64,000 bases of DNA from Chitinophaga hostae (GCF_018224885.1 NZ_JAGTXB010000015.1:62001-126000), one strand, 5' to 3'. Shown: positions 1 to 10,056, numbered from the stretch's first letter. Made by a program: numbers and translations. The notes: generated by a model from the letters alone, not told the origin.

Positions 1-1802
1 AACGCTTGCTGTGCTATAACAGCTGCGTTTACGCCGGTACCCTTCTGCAGGAACTGCATCTTCCAGTTGGGTACTTCTATTTCCTGTGTTTTACCGGGAT
101 ACAGCATCAGTGCCGCAAAAGGACAATCAGGTTGTAACCCGGATCGGATCATCAGTCCTACCGTTGTAAACTGTGAACTGGGTTGTGGGCACACCTGGAT
201 CATCATCTCTTCATTTTTCAACAGCTTCCGACAGGTGTAATTGAAGGCATTCTGTAACGTATCTGTAAATATACCACCGGCCTCTATTCTTAACAGATCA
301 CCGTCGTACTGTGCATGGCCGGCCATTTCCGTATTGCCGATATCGCTGTTACGCCATCCTTTCTGAAGCCCGCCACCAGCAACAGATGCGGGAACTGATG
401 CTCCTGACTCTTTTCCATTTCTTACACCGGTAACAGTGTAGTAATATAAAAGCCCGTATTTCACATTGAAATCATCGAAGAAATTTTCAGTAGTAGTTCC
501 TATAGTTAAATAAGGTCCTCCTTTTTTCGCAGCCCGTTTGATTATATAAGACGAACTACCTGCGAACCCAATCCAGGCCAGTCTATTTGTATCAGTCTTT
601 GCAGTCAATACCAGTCCGGCAGGGCTTTCAGTAACAATATGCCCGACATGTATATTTTCGGCTCCCGGGTCAATGGAGTAGAACAAAGTACCGTAACCGG
701 GATGATCCGCTCCCGGGTTACCGGGGCCTTCGGGCCGGAGTTTATCAGCTACAGCTTTTGTAAACGGAGCGGGTATCCCTGCCCTGTGTTCATAGTGATT
801 ATAAACTTGCTCGAATACCGCACGCAGGTTACCACGTGCCAGCTCTGAAGGATGTATATGGCGGTATTTCCCTGTACGGTCAATCATTGGCGTATATGGG
901 ATATCGTTATACCCCAGGTTATACTTTGCCGTATACTCAAACCCTTTCAGTAAACGGTTATCGGCATAAGAATAAAGATCTAATCCCTGGTGCCAGGCCA
1001 TTTCACAACATTCCGCCAGCATACCGATACCTAGCTGGGTATGGGCCTGATCCCTTCCTGTTTCCTGTACCTGGCCGGCATCGTTAATAATGTAGTGAAT
1101 AAGACTTCCATTTCCCCACCCGTTTACATAATAGCGGATGGCCTTTTCAAAAATTTCACGGTCGTTGCAGAAAATCCCTATAGCCATTACCGTTTTGAGA
1201 GCGGCGGCGTCCCAGTTGCCATTTGCAAAAGGTGCAAACTCAGCAAGAACCGGATAAATTACCTGGCGGAAATGTTTCTCCGTGCGTTTTGCCGCATCTT
1301 CCGGCCACCCTGCATTACTATACCTGATGATCTCTGCTGCGTTAACCATCTTAAATGGCCCTAAGCCAGCCATCAGTACAGCATCTTTACCGGTAACAGT
1401 CTTCAGCACATCACTCCATGCATCAATAATACGGATGGCTGTTTGCGCATAACGTTTATCCCCGGTAATCACCCACATTAACGCGTTCTGGTAAGCCGCA
1501 TTGGCATCGCTGTCATAATCCGGCTGACCAACACCAGGGTTTCTTCCCACCATGGGCAGTGGTCCTTTCATCCTGTAATCGTAGTTGGAAAAGGGACTTT
1601 TTTTAAAAACGATATAACCTTCGTATATGGGTACCGTTTGTTCCATTACGCCGGTCCTCATACGCTGTAAATCAGTCTGGCTATGCAGCAGGCCCGGATG
1701 TGAAAATGCAGGGACCCGTGCGCCGGCAGTATTACACAACAAAACTGTATGTACTGCAGCGGCTGCGATTATTAATATCATATATTTCACACAACTCCTC
1801 AT
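1..1802 (-). CDS. Alginate-lyase-like secreted polysaccharide lyase with FN3-like domain (C-terminus cut by window edge)
   Basis: The reverse frame is open from ATG at 1802 to the window edge (about 600 codons), so the gene is partial at its C-terminus. A signal peptide is followed by HPGLLHSQTDLQRM, the opening motif of the alginate lyase family (PF05426-type alpha/alpha toroid). Further family motifs are GNW, ETGRDQAHTQLG and RPEG, all shared with the other two paralogues in this window; N, H and R in these are likely active-site residues by family analogy. After residue about 390 comes a fibronectin-III-like segment, then a beta-rich domain resembling DUF1349-type sugar-binding folds. It starts 11 nt after the esterase-like gene at 1814 and is last in the PUL1 unit as far as visible. 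The substrate is unknown: this superfamily includes glucuronan and other uronate lyases, so alginate should not be assumed. Confidence 0.85.
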   Translation of the reverse strand, partial: MRSCVKYMILIIAAAAVHTVLLCNTAGARVPAFSHPGLLHSQTDLQRMRTGVMEQTVPIYEGYIVFKKSPFSNYDYRMKGPLPMVGRNPGVGQPDYDSDANAAYQNALMWVITGDKRYAQTAIRIIDAWSDVLKTVTGKDAVLMAGLGPFKMVNAAEIIRYSNAGWPEDAAKRTEKHFRQVIYPVLAEFAPFANGNWDAAALKTVMAIGIFCNDREIFEKAIRYYVNGWGNGSLIHYIINDAGQVQETGRDQAHTQLGIGMLAECCEMAWHQGLDLYSYADNRLLKGFEYTAKYNLGYNDIPYTPMIDRTGKYRHIHPSELARGNLRAVFEQVYNHYEHRAGIPAPFTKAVADKLRPEGPGNPGADHPGYGTLFYSIDPGAENIHVGHIVTESPAGLVLTAKTDTNRLAWIGFAGSSSYIIKRAAKKGGPYLTIGTTTENFFDDFNVKYGLLYYYTVTGVRNGKESGASVPASVAGGGLQKGWRNSDIGNTEMAGHAQYDGDLLRIEAGGIFTDTLQNAFNYTCRKLLKNEEMMIQVCPQPSSQFTTVGLMIRSGLQPDCPFAALMLYPGKTQEIEVPNWKMQFLQKGTGVNAAVIAQQA

Positions 1803-1813
1803 CTTTTCACTTT

Positions 1814-3445
1814 TTATTTTTCCAGGTAAAATGACTGTCGCACCGGCGCTGCTGTCTGAACAGCCTGTGCACCATTCCTTCCATATTGCCAGGCCACAAC
1901 GGTTATCTTTACCGGGTACCTGGCCGCCGGCGGCACCGGCGTTATAATTATGCTATTTCCTTTTATATAAGCGGGACCCGATTCTATATAGTAACTTACC
2001 GGCAACCCGCTGCCGGACCTGGCTTTCAATATAATCTGCCGTATACGGAAATGTTGGTTTCCGATGGCCGGGAAAAATATCTCCTGGTACTTACCTGCTA
2101 TGTTCCTGACAGGAACAGTCATTTCTGCCTGCTGTACAAAAGGTTTATAGCGGGTATCTCCCGGATGTACTACCGCAAAGCACAAGCTATACTGCCCGAT
2201 GGTTCCACTTAATCCATTCCTCATTGAAAACCGGAATATAGTATCATTGATTTTCACAAAAGGTCCGGTGATTTTTTCTATGCTTACAGGAATACGGTCA
2301 GCGTGCCCCAGGGCTGACCCGGCGGGAAGCCCGGTTTGCTTACGTGGTCGCTCACTTTCACCCGGTACAGTATCCAGGAATACGCCTTTTAGCCGGAAGC
2401 TAACCCCATCTTCCTGCGGGATAAACGGTACATGTACCTGCAGGTGTGTATTTTGTTGTGCAATAATATGACCGTCCTGTTGAATGCCGGTCAGCTGGGG
2501 CTTGCGATGCAACTGAACCTGCTGGTACTGCTGTGTAGCCCGGACCAACTCCTCATCGAAAAACCAGAATGCCTGTGTAGTATCTCCCTTGTATCGGTGA
2601 ACGGGCGCCGGGCTTATCGTTGGCAATTCATCCTGTTTCCATCTCTCCATCAGCCATCCGGTGTGTACCGGGTCAATTGGAATCAGCGTTGCAGGCTGGT
2701 CAGCGGCATAATTAGCAGGTAACCGGTACTGTGCAGCCTTGCGGATGTACAGGGCAATATAACGCACCTTTTTGTCGGATGCAGCGAAGTGACCTTCTCC
2801 CGGGCATGCCAACATGCTCAGAGGCATATACGGATGCTCCTTCCGCTCTCTCAGTCCTTCGGTGCTCCACGTGGCAGCCGCTTCATATTCTCCCATTGTT
2901 TCAAGACAGGGCACATAATTTATATTCCTCTTGCCCCAGATATCTGGAGCAAAGCGGGGATCTCTGAACCAGGGCCACTGACCACTGGTGGAAATAGCGC
3001 ACAAGGTACGTTCCGGGTTCCAGGCGGCGTAATAATACGGCCAGCTCGCGGCTGCAGAATGTCCGATGGTTACCACCGGAACATATGTCAACTCTCCATA
3101 TCCGGAAGAATCTGCCAGTGCCCCCAGGAAGGTATTCAACACTTCTCCCGCTCCTTCATTAAAGCGGAAAAGAGGATCAAATGACGGCGATACCCAAACG
3201 ATGGCGAAAGACAGCGATGCCATCTCTTTCCGAAAAATGGGGTTCTCCAAAATACTGATCTCTTCCATATTATGCTGTGCCAGCACAACGCCTCTGACTT
3301 TCTTTGCATTTTCCGGGATCCACAGGTATGCTGTAGCATCTGCGTTACGGGCGCCCGCTACCGGAACGGACCACTGCCATACCTGTGCTGCTGCGGTCAA
3401 CCGGCAGAAAAAAAACAACAGCAGAAAAACGAATGGTCTATTCAT
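1814..3445 (-). CDS. Secreted alpha/beta-hydrolase fold protein, possible carbohydrate esterase
   Basis: This 543-residue protein has a hydrophobic signal peptide ending near TAAAQ. The N-terminal half looks like an alpha/beta hydrolase. After RGVVLAQHNMEE, where the oxyanion strand would lie, comes the nucleophile elbow GHSAAAS at about residue 128, and ACPGEGHF at about 215 may carry the catalytic His. The C-terminal 250 residues are beta-rich and Ig-like, with no family I recognise. Its ATG overlaps the stop of the upstream GH97 by 8 nt (ATGAATAG), so the two are translationally coupled. Lying between a GH97 and a uronate-lyase-like gene, it may remove acyl groups from the PUL1 glycan. That role is inference; it could also be a peptidase-like or depolymerase-like hydrolase. 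Confidence 0.75.
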   Translation of the reverse strand: MNRPFVFLLLFFFCRLTAAAQVWQWSVPVAGARNADATAYLWIPENAKKVRGVVLAQHNMEEISILENPIFRKEMASLSFAIVWVSPSFDPLFRFNEGAGEVLNTFLGALADSSGYGELTYVPVVTIGHSAAASWPYYYAAWNPERTLCAISTSGQWPWFRDPRFAPDIWGKRNINYVPCLETMGEYEAAATWSTEGLRERKEHPYMPLSMLACPGEGHFAASDKKVRYIALYIRKAAQYRLPANYAADQPATLIPIDPVHTGWLMERWKQDELPTISPAPVHRYKGDTTQAFWFFDEELVRATQQYQQVQLHRKPQLTGIQQDGHIIAQQNTHLQVHVPFIPQEDGVSFRLKGVFLDTVPGESERPRKQTGLPAGSALGHADRIPVSIEKITGPFVKINDTIFRFSMRNGLSGTIGQYSLCFAVVHPGDTRYKPFVQQAEMTVPVRNIAGKYQEIFFPAIGNQHFRIRQIILKARSGSGLPVSYYIESGPAYIKGNSIIITPVPPAARYPVKITVVAWQYGRNGAQAVQTAAPVRQSFYLEK

Positions 3446-5285
3446 TGGCTCCGGATCTGAAAATGAATGCTTGTCCTCCTTTGGCAGAAAGTTTTACCGG
3501 CAGTTTGTCGCCACTGCTAAGTTTAACGGTTCTTTTATTTATGGATTGATGATTGTCATCTTCATAAATAGTGACGGTATAGGTAATGCCCGGCCGGAGA
3601 AAAGAAAGGTCCAGCGTAGTTTCCCAATCCTGCAAACCAGCTGCACAACCGAGGTACCAGGTATCTCCTCTCCTTCTCGCCACAGCTATACCTTTTCCGA
3701 TATCTCCCGACAGGTAATGTGATTCATTCCAGGTGGTTGGTACATAGTCGTAGAATTCTATTTCTCCGTCATTCGTATAATCATTGGGCTGACCATACCA
3801 GAATATCGCCTGCAGCGGGCTGTAGTAAACGACAGTCAACGCCAGTTGCTGCGCTTTTGAAACTTTTATGTTCTTTGAAAAACTATTTTTCGAATTTGGA
3901 AAACAATAGGTAAAATCGGCTGCTCCGGCGAGGAAGCGTGTAAAAGGAAGCGTAGTATTGTGGAAAGCATCCGGACTGTTTTCATCGCCTCTTATACCTT
4001 CCTGTGTCAACAATGCAGGATAAGTTCTGCTAAGGCCGGTAGGCTTATAATTATCGTGTATATCCAGTACAAAGCGGTACTGCTGCACTTTTTGAATGGC
4101 TTGCGACAACCAGCTGAGACCAGCCTGCGTGAGGCCATCCACGAAACCGAATTTAATGCCCGCCACACCCCATTGCTTATAAAGGGGGAGAATGGTATCC
4201 AGTTTACTTTTCAACCCTACATAGTTCACATACAGGATAACGCCGATATTTTTTTCCTTGCCATAGGCTATCACCTTCGGCATATCAATTGCCGGAATTA
4301 CCTGGCAGGGATCGGAGGACGACCGGAACTCAGCGCCATACCAGCCTGCATCAAACATGATATACTGAAAATGATGCTTTACGGCAAAATCAATGCAATC
4401 CAGTCCACTCCGGGTATTCAGTTGTGCGCGGATAAGTTTGCCGGGCCGGATCCACGACAAATCACCGGGCGCCGGTGTATCTGCCAGTTTCAAATTCAAT
4501 GAACGGCAATGAGCCAGCGCAATAGCGGAACCAGCCACACTCAGGGTTCTCCACGGTGTTTCAATTTGTTTGTGAAACGATACAGTGGTATCGCGCGGAA
4601 ACTTTACCGCCAAGGTATTGCCGTCAACTCCCCGGGCGAGTTCGGCTTTCGTGTAATTCAAATTCGCAGCCTCCCCAAGCTGGCAATAATTTCCATTGGT
4701 AAGAAGCGTAACCGGCAAGTCGGTAGTTGTATGAAAGGTATCCACCAGCGTTGGCGTAAAAACAGACTCCTGGTTATATTGATAAATGAGTGGAGAAGAC
4801 GGGAAAGAGAAGGTGGTCAACTCCCCGAGCCGATGCAACACGGCATCATTAACGGATACATTGTAACGGAATGCAACACTGCTATCCATTACCCTGAAGT
4901 CCAGTCTTACCTGGCCGCCATTATTGGCTTTCAGATATAATTTTGCCTGCCGGTAATAACTATGCAGCGTGTCCTGCTCTCCCAGCGGGCTCGCAAAAGA
5001 TTCCCGGTGCAATACAGGTTTATCGTACCGGATAATTTTTGCCCCTTGTAAAGACGCCTCGTCAACTGTAATGTCAAGCGCAGACCTCGTAGCAACCAGT
5101 TTTCCTTTAAAAGAGAGCTGGTAACTGAGCTTTCCGTCTTCAGCCCGTAACTCCAATACTGTAGTTCCACCAGGAGATGCAACAGTGTATACTTTTTGTG
5201 CAGCTAGTGGCCCACACTGCAAAAGAAGTGTAAGGCTCAGCATTCCGGGTAACTTCAACCAAAAAAAACTTCGATTCATTTGCAT
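3438..5285 (-). CDS. Glycoside hydrolase family 97 (SusB-like) enzyme, PUL1
   Basis: A 615-residue protein with signal peptide (ends LAAQ). It has the GH97 layout: N-terminal beta-sandwich (about 30-280), (beta/alpha)8 barrel (about 285-540) and C-terminal beta domain. Recognisable motifs are MFDAGWYG, IHDNYKPTG, SRTYPALLTQEGIRGDE and LPFTRFLAGAADFTY. GH97 members are exo-acting alpha-glucosidases or alpha-galactosidases, usually periplasmic. At barrel strand 4 it reads GIKFGF, with Gly where retaining GH97 enzymes have an Asp nucleophile. By recalled family knowledge this places it nearer the inverting SusB-type group, with acids in the later motifs as bases. The second GH97 in this window keeps the Asp. 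A second in-frame ATG two codons downstream is an alternative start. Same operon as the alginate-lyase-like genes. Confidence 0.92.
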   Translation of the reverse strand: MQMNRSFFWLKLPGMLSLTLLLQCGPLAAQKVYTVASPGGTTVLELRAEDGKLSYQLSFKGKLVATRSALDITVDEASLQGAKIIRYDKPVLHRESFASPLGEQDTLHSYYRQAKLYLKANNGGQVRLDFRVMDSSVAFRYNVSVNDAVLHRLGELTTFSFPSSPLIYQYNQESVFTPTLVDTFHTTTDLPVTLLTNGNYCQLGEAANLNYTKAELARGVDGNTLAVKFPRDTTVSFHKQIETPWRTLSVAGSAIALAHCRSLNLKLADTPAPGDLSWIRPGKLIRAQLNTRSGLDCIDFAVKHHFQYIMFDAGWYGAEFRSSSDPCQVIPAIDMPKVIAYGKEKNIGVILYVNYVGLKSKLDTILPLYKQWGVAGIKFGFVDGLTQAGLSWLSQAIQKVQQYRFVLDIHDNYKPTGLSRTYPALLTQEGIRGDENSPDAFHNTTLPFTRFLAGAADFTYCFPNSKNSFSKNIKVSKAQQLALTVVYYSPLQAIFWYGQPNDYTNDGEIEFYDYVPTTWNESHYLSGDIGKGIAVARRRGDTWYLGCAAGLQDWETTLDLSFLRPGITYTVTIYEDDNHQSINKRTVKLSSGDKLPVKLSAKGGQAFIFRSGANE

Positions 5286-5331
5286 TTTTTATCAATCTGT
5301 AAATTAAGTATGTGCTGTTCTGAAAAGGCGC

Positions 5332-5359
5332 GGCTCCGGCGGGTACTTCCGCCGAAGCC
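5332..5359 (-). terminator. Probable hairpin terminator after the large lyase gene
   Basis: Arms 5332-5342 and 5349-5359 pair at 10 of 11 positions around a 6-nt loop and are GC-rich. Read leftward, the stem is followed shortly by CCTTTTC. It lies between the stop of the large T9SS lyase (5402) and the GH97 start (5285), so it may attenuate rather than end the PUL1 transcript. Confidence 0.5.
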
Positions 5360-5401
5360 AACTCCTTTAGGTTTCATCTGATTATGCGGTGTTATCACCT
5401 G

Positions 5402-8400
5402 CTAGTTTCCGGTTATCACAACCGGTGCCACGTTATTACCTATACGAACCCAGTAAGTGCCTGCAGGTAGTCCTGACGGCAGGTCCACCTTTACCAGGAG
5501 AACACCGGCCGGCAATACCTTCGCCAATACCTGCTTTCCATGTACATCAGTCAATGTCAGGAGCGCAGATTTATTACGCACCAGGGAAAGCATTTTTGTA
5601 TCAATATAAAAATAGTTATTGGCAGGATTAGGATATAATTTCAGATCTCCTTTTTTCGCAGCAGCAGATATACCGGGCGACTTTGCCATTAACCGGGTAT
5701 TCTGCCCCCCTGAAGGTTCCATTCCATAAATGAGTGCTCCCTTCAGGTATACTGCCACATGGGGGTTGGGCAATAATCCAGGTTGCTGCGACACAGAAAA
5801 GTCGTTACCCTTATCAAAGGCAGACCAGTCAGACTTCGTAATCCGGAACTGGATGTTGCCACTGGCCGCCTGTGGATAAAACAAAGCCGCAGTATCGGTA
5901 AATCCGAGTTCAAGGTAATGGTCAGCATCTTGCAAGCCAGGTGTTTCCGTGAATGCAGCGGATATTTTATCCGATCCCTGCGCGGCAAAATCTATCCAGC
6001 TGTTTAAGTTACCGCCACCATCTTTTGTGAACCAGTAGCGAACCTTCAAATCACTATACTTAACAGGGATGTTGCCGTTATGCTGTAAGTTTAACTTTGT
6101 TGAAATGGTATTACTACCAGCGTTAAGACTTTCGGTCAACGCTGTAACAGCGAAAACCGGTTCCGTGGCAACCGGCTCGCTGCCTGCCACCAGTAAGCCT
6201 TTCCTATACAGCGTAATGTTTGAATTATTGGTATAGTTATTTACATCGAGATAGGAATGATCATTCGTTTCATCCAACAACCCCCACTGCACATTTGCCA
6301 TTCTCGACTGAATATCTATAGCATTGCCCATACCTAAATGTCCGACTTCAGGGAGGAATTTGTATTGAATATATCCCCAGGCATGCTGATAGGGCGCTGT
6401 CAAAGGAACATACTGCGCGGTAAGTTTAGTAGCGCCAATAGAGGCATAATCAATCCAGGTATTAATACCACTGTAATTTTCAGGTGTTAGCCAGTATCTT
6501 ATTTCCAGTTCATCCAGCGGAATATCGGAAGTATCTGTACTGCTGAGTTGCAGGAATGGCTTAACCATGTTATTGGATGTTTGCCCGTTATCTCCGTCTC
6601 TATACTTAAGCGTTAATCCCGGGTTTTTCACCTCCACGGATTGCGTAACCGCAGCAGCGGCATAATAACCATTGCCCGACTGGGATGCCACTACCTGTAT
6701 AGTCCCGGCTTTTAACGGATAGAGTCTTCCTGAAATGATGCCGGCAACGGTTGAATCCACCAGGCTCAATTGTACCGGTAACCCTGTACTGGAAGAAGCT
6801 ACCATGTAGGCAGACGTATCACCTAACAATATTGGCTGAATAATTTCGAAAGTAATTTGCTGCGTATCCGGCGCCAGTACGAGGCGGAATGGGAAACTGA
6901 ACGGAGTGGGATCATTGGCATTGCCGCTCACCGTATTTATTTTCTGCGCATTGATATACCAGTAGCCGTTGCCGGAGCGGGCCGCACGTTGAATAGCGTA
7001 ACCATTGCCATCCGAATAAATATTAAAGGTATGCCACGTAGAGTCGTATACGTTAGTTCCAAACTGTGCATTTTCGTTAATATAATTCTGGTAGTTCTGA
7101 GGTGCAGAAAAACATGTGATCCGATATCGGCCGTTTGTTTCTTTTACAATGCGCCAGCGTTGACTACCAGTCAGTGCGCCCCCGTCAACAAACCCGGGTG
7201 AATTGGTTGCGTCGGCTGTCCAACGGCTGGTTCCTGTCAGTGGCTGAATAGTATAGATTCCGTCTGCGAGCGTATTAAACAATACGTACATAGATCGCTT
7301 GTACCTGTCTATTTCTGTTTGCAACATTTTAACGTAAGCGTGCGATTGAGCCGAAACAGTGATAGATGAATAAGCCGACACCACACTATTAACGGAATCC
7401 TGCAAACGATTTTTTGCCGCAACCGGGTATTTACCCGGTTCAATAGTGGCAACGGTTAAGGTGGTATTCAATATCTCCCGGGTTTCCCGGATTTTGGCAT
7501 CCAGTATACCGTAAAGATCCGGCTTTAGTTCAAATGGAAAAGCAACGGGAATATTGCTGTTATTCGAGCCTGTTTGTGAGGCGATGGTTTGTCCGCTTTG
7601 ATACCAGAAGCCATTACCAGACTTTTCAGCGCGCTGCATCGCGTAGGTGGTACCGTTAAAATAAATATTAACCGTATTCCAGGTTGCATCGTAATTATTG
7701 CGTCCGAACTGCGCATTTTCGTTGAGATAATTCTGGTAACCCGGTGGTGGGGTGCCTGTTAGCGTTATCTTATATCTGCCATTGGGTTCTTTAGCAATAC
7801 TGAATACCTGCTGCAATGCGCTATCCAATGGTATATCAAACCGGGGAACATTTGTCTGGTTAGCGGTAAGTACCGAATCGCGCAGCGGAATTTTTATATA
7901 GTAAAAGCCATCGGCCAGTTCATTAAGGCCATAGTACTGTGCCTGTTTATACCGGAGGATGGCGCGATCCAGCAGGTTGATATAACTGATGACCTGTGGA
8001 TCAGTAGAGGTGATACTATCGTATACACTCCGGACATAAAGAATAGAATCGTTCAGCAAAGTTTTTGCCGCCGGCGGATACCTGCCGGCTATTGGTTGCG
8101 TGCTGGTAAGTGTGGAATCGCGCAGCGTTTCGGCTTCCTTCAGCTTTTGCTGTAGTTCCTGGCGTACTTTTCTCAATTGAATAGTAAAAACAGCCGTATC
8201 ACTTTGTCCGCATGGGCCGGTGTAAATCAGCGTCAACAAGGTATCCTTTTGTATATTTGAAACCAGCACTTCGCTGGTGGAGTCGCCGGTGCTCCATTGG
8301 TACCTGCCCGCGCCTGAGATACCGCCTCCTTTTCCCTGGGGACCCAGTTTAACAGTAGCCCCGCGTTCTACTACCGCCCGGTCAGTACTCTGCCATACGC

Positions 8401-9886
8401 CATTTATTTGAATATAAGGATCAATAAAGGCCGGCTGACAATCACCTTCTATGGCTAATGCAAAAAGCTGCACTTTCTTAGCGCCGCAGGCGTTGGTAAG
8501 CGTTACGCGGTATACTCCTTTATGCTGGATATTGTTTAACACGAGGTCTTGTCCGGACGCGCCGGTGGACCAGGACCAGGAACCGCCGCCACTTGTTTCA
8601 GGGTGCAGTGTAATGGAGCTACCCGGCTTCACCTGTAATGTGGACGTTTCCAATGTTTGTCCGTTATATATAATTTTTGCCTTTATCATAGAGGGGGGAC
8701 AGTTTGTTGTCATGGAGTCCAGCGCGCTGGTAAGCGTGCCAAAACCCAGGTGATCAAACCCGCCACTGGTGGAACCATAATCGCCTCCACCACCTTCAGG
8801 CCTGGTACGGGCTAAAAATTGTTTGGAGTACGGCACGGAAATGCCCATACGATTTTGATAGTGATTTACCAGGCGCTCCCAGATAGGACGTATTCCTCCC
8901 CTGCCGGATTCACCAATATTTTGTTGGTTTACATTATCACAGTTGTTGTAGGGAATGTTGGGCACATCTTCTCCGAGATTATACTTTGCTACATACTCAA
9001 AACCGGCCAGCAACCTGCTGTTATCATAACTGTATAAATCTTCCCCCTGGTTCCAGGCCACTTCACATACGTCGGCCGCCAGGCCAACACCCAGCAGGGA
9101 GTGACCCTGGTCGCGGTTACTTTCCTGCCACTGACCTAATGTCGGCGTGTGGAGGTAGTATACCACATTTTTGATTGCCTCTGTGTAGTTCCCCGACTTG
9201 AGGTAATACATCGCTTCGTTGAAAATATATACATCGTCGCAGAGGATACCGATGGCCATCATCGCCGATACATTGGCCATTCCCCAATTGGACCAGTAGT
9301 GGCTCGGACAGGTACCATTTCTCCGGTAAAGAAACCCCGAGGCATATAGATAGAAGACATCCATCATGAATTTCTTAAACCGCGCAAAATCTGCGGGCGC
9401 CCATCCCTGGTAATCGCGTACCAGTTCGGCCGCGTTGGCGAAAGCAAAGCCCTGGAAACCTACGGCCAGTGCTCCATCAGTGGATCCTCCAACAGATTTA
9501 CAGACGGCTGCCCAACCGTTAAGAATTTGTACCGCTTTTGCTGCATAATTGGGATCGCCGGTTATTTTCCAGCGCAATGCACACTGGTAGGCAGCGGCAG
9601 CATCGTTCATGGCGTTTACATATGTTTGGGGAACAGAGCCACCACGGTTGATCGCTTCCGACGGGTTAGGCGTATAACCCAGCTGCGCATGGGAATTGGC
9701 TATCAGCTTATCCCACCCCGATTTCCAGGGTTGCGCCCCCGCCTGCAGTTTCAGCTTCATACGCTGAAAATCTGCATCGGTATGCAATATTCCGGGGTGA
9801 ATAAAGGTCTGGCCCCTCGTGAGGTGACTGGCCAACAGTAGTAAAAACAAAAAGCAAACAGCGTAGAATTTCGATAGCGGTTTCAT
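5402..9886 (-). CDS. Large multidomain alginate-lyase-like protein with two CBM3-like domains and T9SS sorting tail
   Basis: I start it at ATG 9886 (MKPLSKFYAV, about 1494 residues) because a signal peptide ending THLTRGQ-like follows at once; the upstream ATG at 9958 would add 24 unlikely residues. Approximate order: alginate-lyase-family domain (25-420, with QWQESNRDQGH and RPEGGGGDYG); two Ig/PKD-like segments each holding a WSTG motif (420-580); a duplicated module of about 210 residues (580-1020), each copy a helical stretch followed by a beta part with NYQNYINENAQFG-like motifs; an Ig-like linker; two CBM3-like beta-sandwiches (about 1100-1255 and 1260-1410) marked by IRYWLTPEN and VRYWFTKDG; and a C-terminal T9SS sorting domain starting LKLYPNPANNYF. 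This implies export across the outer membrane and possibly binding to crystalline beta-glucan surfaces. It is a paralogue of the lyases at 1 and 25161. Confidence 0.88.
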   Translation of the reverse strand: MKPLSKFYAVCFLFLLLLASHLTRGQTFIHPGILHTDADFQRMKLKLQAGAQPWKSGWDKLIANSHAQLGYTPNPSEAINRGGSVPQTYVNAMNDAAAAYQCALRWKITGDPNYAAKAVQILNGWAAVCKSVGGSTDGALAVGFQGFAFANAAELVRDYQGWAPADFARFKKFMMDVFYLYASGFLYRRNGTCPSHYWSNWGMANVSAMMAIGILCDDVYIFNEAMYYLKSGNYTEAIKNVVYYLHTPTLGQWQESNRDQGHSLLGVGLAADVCEVAWNQGEDLYSYDNSRLLAGFEYVAKYNLGEDVPNIPYNNCDNVNQQNIGESGRGGIRPIWERLVNHYQNRMGISVPYSKQFLARTRPEGGGGDYGSTSGGFDHLGFGTLTSALDSMTTNCPPSMIKAKIIYNGQTLETSTLQVKPGSSITLHPETSGGGSWSWSTGASGQDLVLNNIQHKGVYRVTLTNACGAKKVQLFALAIEGDCQPAFIDPYIQINGVWQSTDRAVVERGATVKLGPQGKGGGISGAGRYQWSTGDSTSEVLVSNIQKDTLLTLIYTGPCGQSDTAVFTIQLRKVRQELQQKLKEAETLRDSTLTSTQPIAGRYPPAAKTLLNDSILYVRSVYDSITSTDPQVISYINLLDRAILRYKQAQYYGLNELADGFYYIKIPLRDSVLTANQTNVPRFDIPLDSALQQVFSIAKEPNGRYKITLTGTPPPGYQNYLNENAQFGRNNYDATWNTVNIYFNGTTYAMQRAEKSGNGFWYQSGQTIASQTGSNNSNIPVAFPFELKPDLYGILDAKIRETREILNTTLTVATIEPGKYPVAAKNRLQDSVNSVVSAYSSITVSAQSHAYVKMLQTEIDRYKRSMYVLFNTLADGIYTIQPLTGTSRWTADATNSPGFVDGGALTGSQRWRIVKETNGRYRITCFSAPQNYQNYINENAQFGTNVYDSTWHTFNIYSDGNGYAIQRAARSGNGYWYINAQKINTVSGNANDPTPFSFPFRLVLAPDTQQITFEIIQPILLGDTSAYMVASSSTGLPVQLSLVDSTVAGIISGRLYPLKAGTIQVVASQSGNGYYAAAAVTQSVEVKNPGLTLKYRDGDNGQTSNNMVKPFLQLSSTDTSDIPLDELEIRYWLTPENYSGINTWIDYASIGATKLTAQYVPLTAPYQHAWGYIQYKFLPEVGHLGMGNAIDIQSRMANVQWGLLDETNDHSYLDVNNYTNNSNITLYRKGLLVAGSEPVATEPVFAVTALTESLNAGSNTISTKLNLQHNGNIPVKYSDLKVRYWFTKDGGGNLNSWIDFAAQGSDKISAAFTETPGLQDADHYLELGFTDTAALFYPQAASGNIQFRITKSDWSAFDKGNDFSVSQQPGLLPNPHVAVYLKGALIYGMEPSGGQNTRLMAKSPGISAAAKKGDLKLYPNPANNYFYIDTKMLSLVRNKSALLTLTDVHGKQVLAKVLPAGVLLVKVDLPSGLPAGTYWVRIGNNVAPVVITGN

Positions 9887-9977
9887 TGTGGAATTTTTAT
9901 ATGAGTAATCGGAAAAAACCCGGCATATAAACCGGGTAAAGTATTTGGTTGAAATCAATAAAATTGCCGCTACTGTA

Positions 9978-10017
9978 TCGGGCAGACATCAATCAACATT
10001 TGGCAATGCCTGCCCGA
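9978..10017 (-). terminator. Hairpin downstream of the GH28-like gene
   Basis: Arms 9978-9989 and 10006-10017 pair at 11 of 12 positions (core TCGGGCAG with CTGCCCGA) around a 16-nt loop. Read leftward it follows the GH28-like stop by about 40 nt and runs into an A/T-rich stretch containing ATTTTATT. It could terminate or attenuate before the large lyase gene, or stabilise the upstream mRNA. A small ACCCGG/CCGGGT hairpin at about 9916-9936 lies in the lyase leader. Confidence 0.4.
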
Positions 10018-10056
10018 TTCAGCACTTCTCCTAACGAACAGCTTCCACACCGTACA

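Noticed and set aside
3066..3722. Long plus-strand open frame opposite the esterase-like and GH97 genes
   Set aside because: It overlaps two well-supported genes on the other strand, has no recognisable motif, and is one of many antisense frames caused by GC-skewed codons.
9887..9958. Upstream start for the large lyase
   Set aside because: The added 24 residues precede a normal signal peptide and resemble no family N-terminus.
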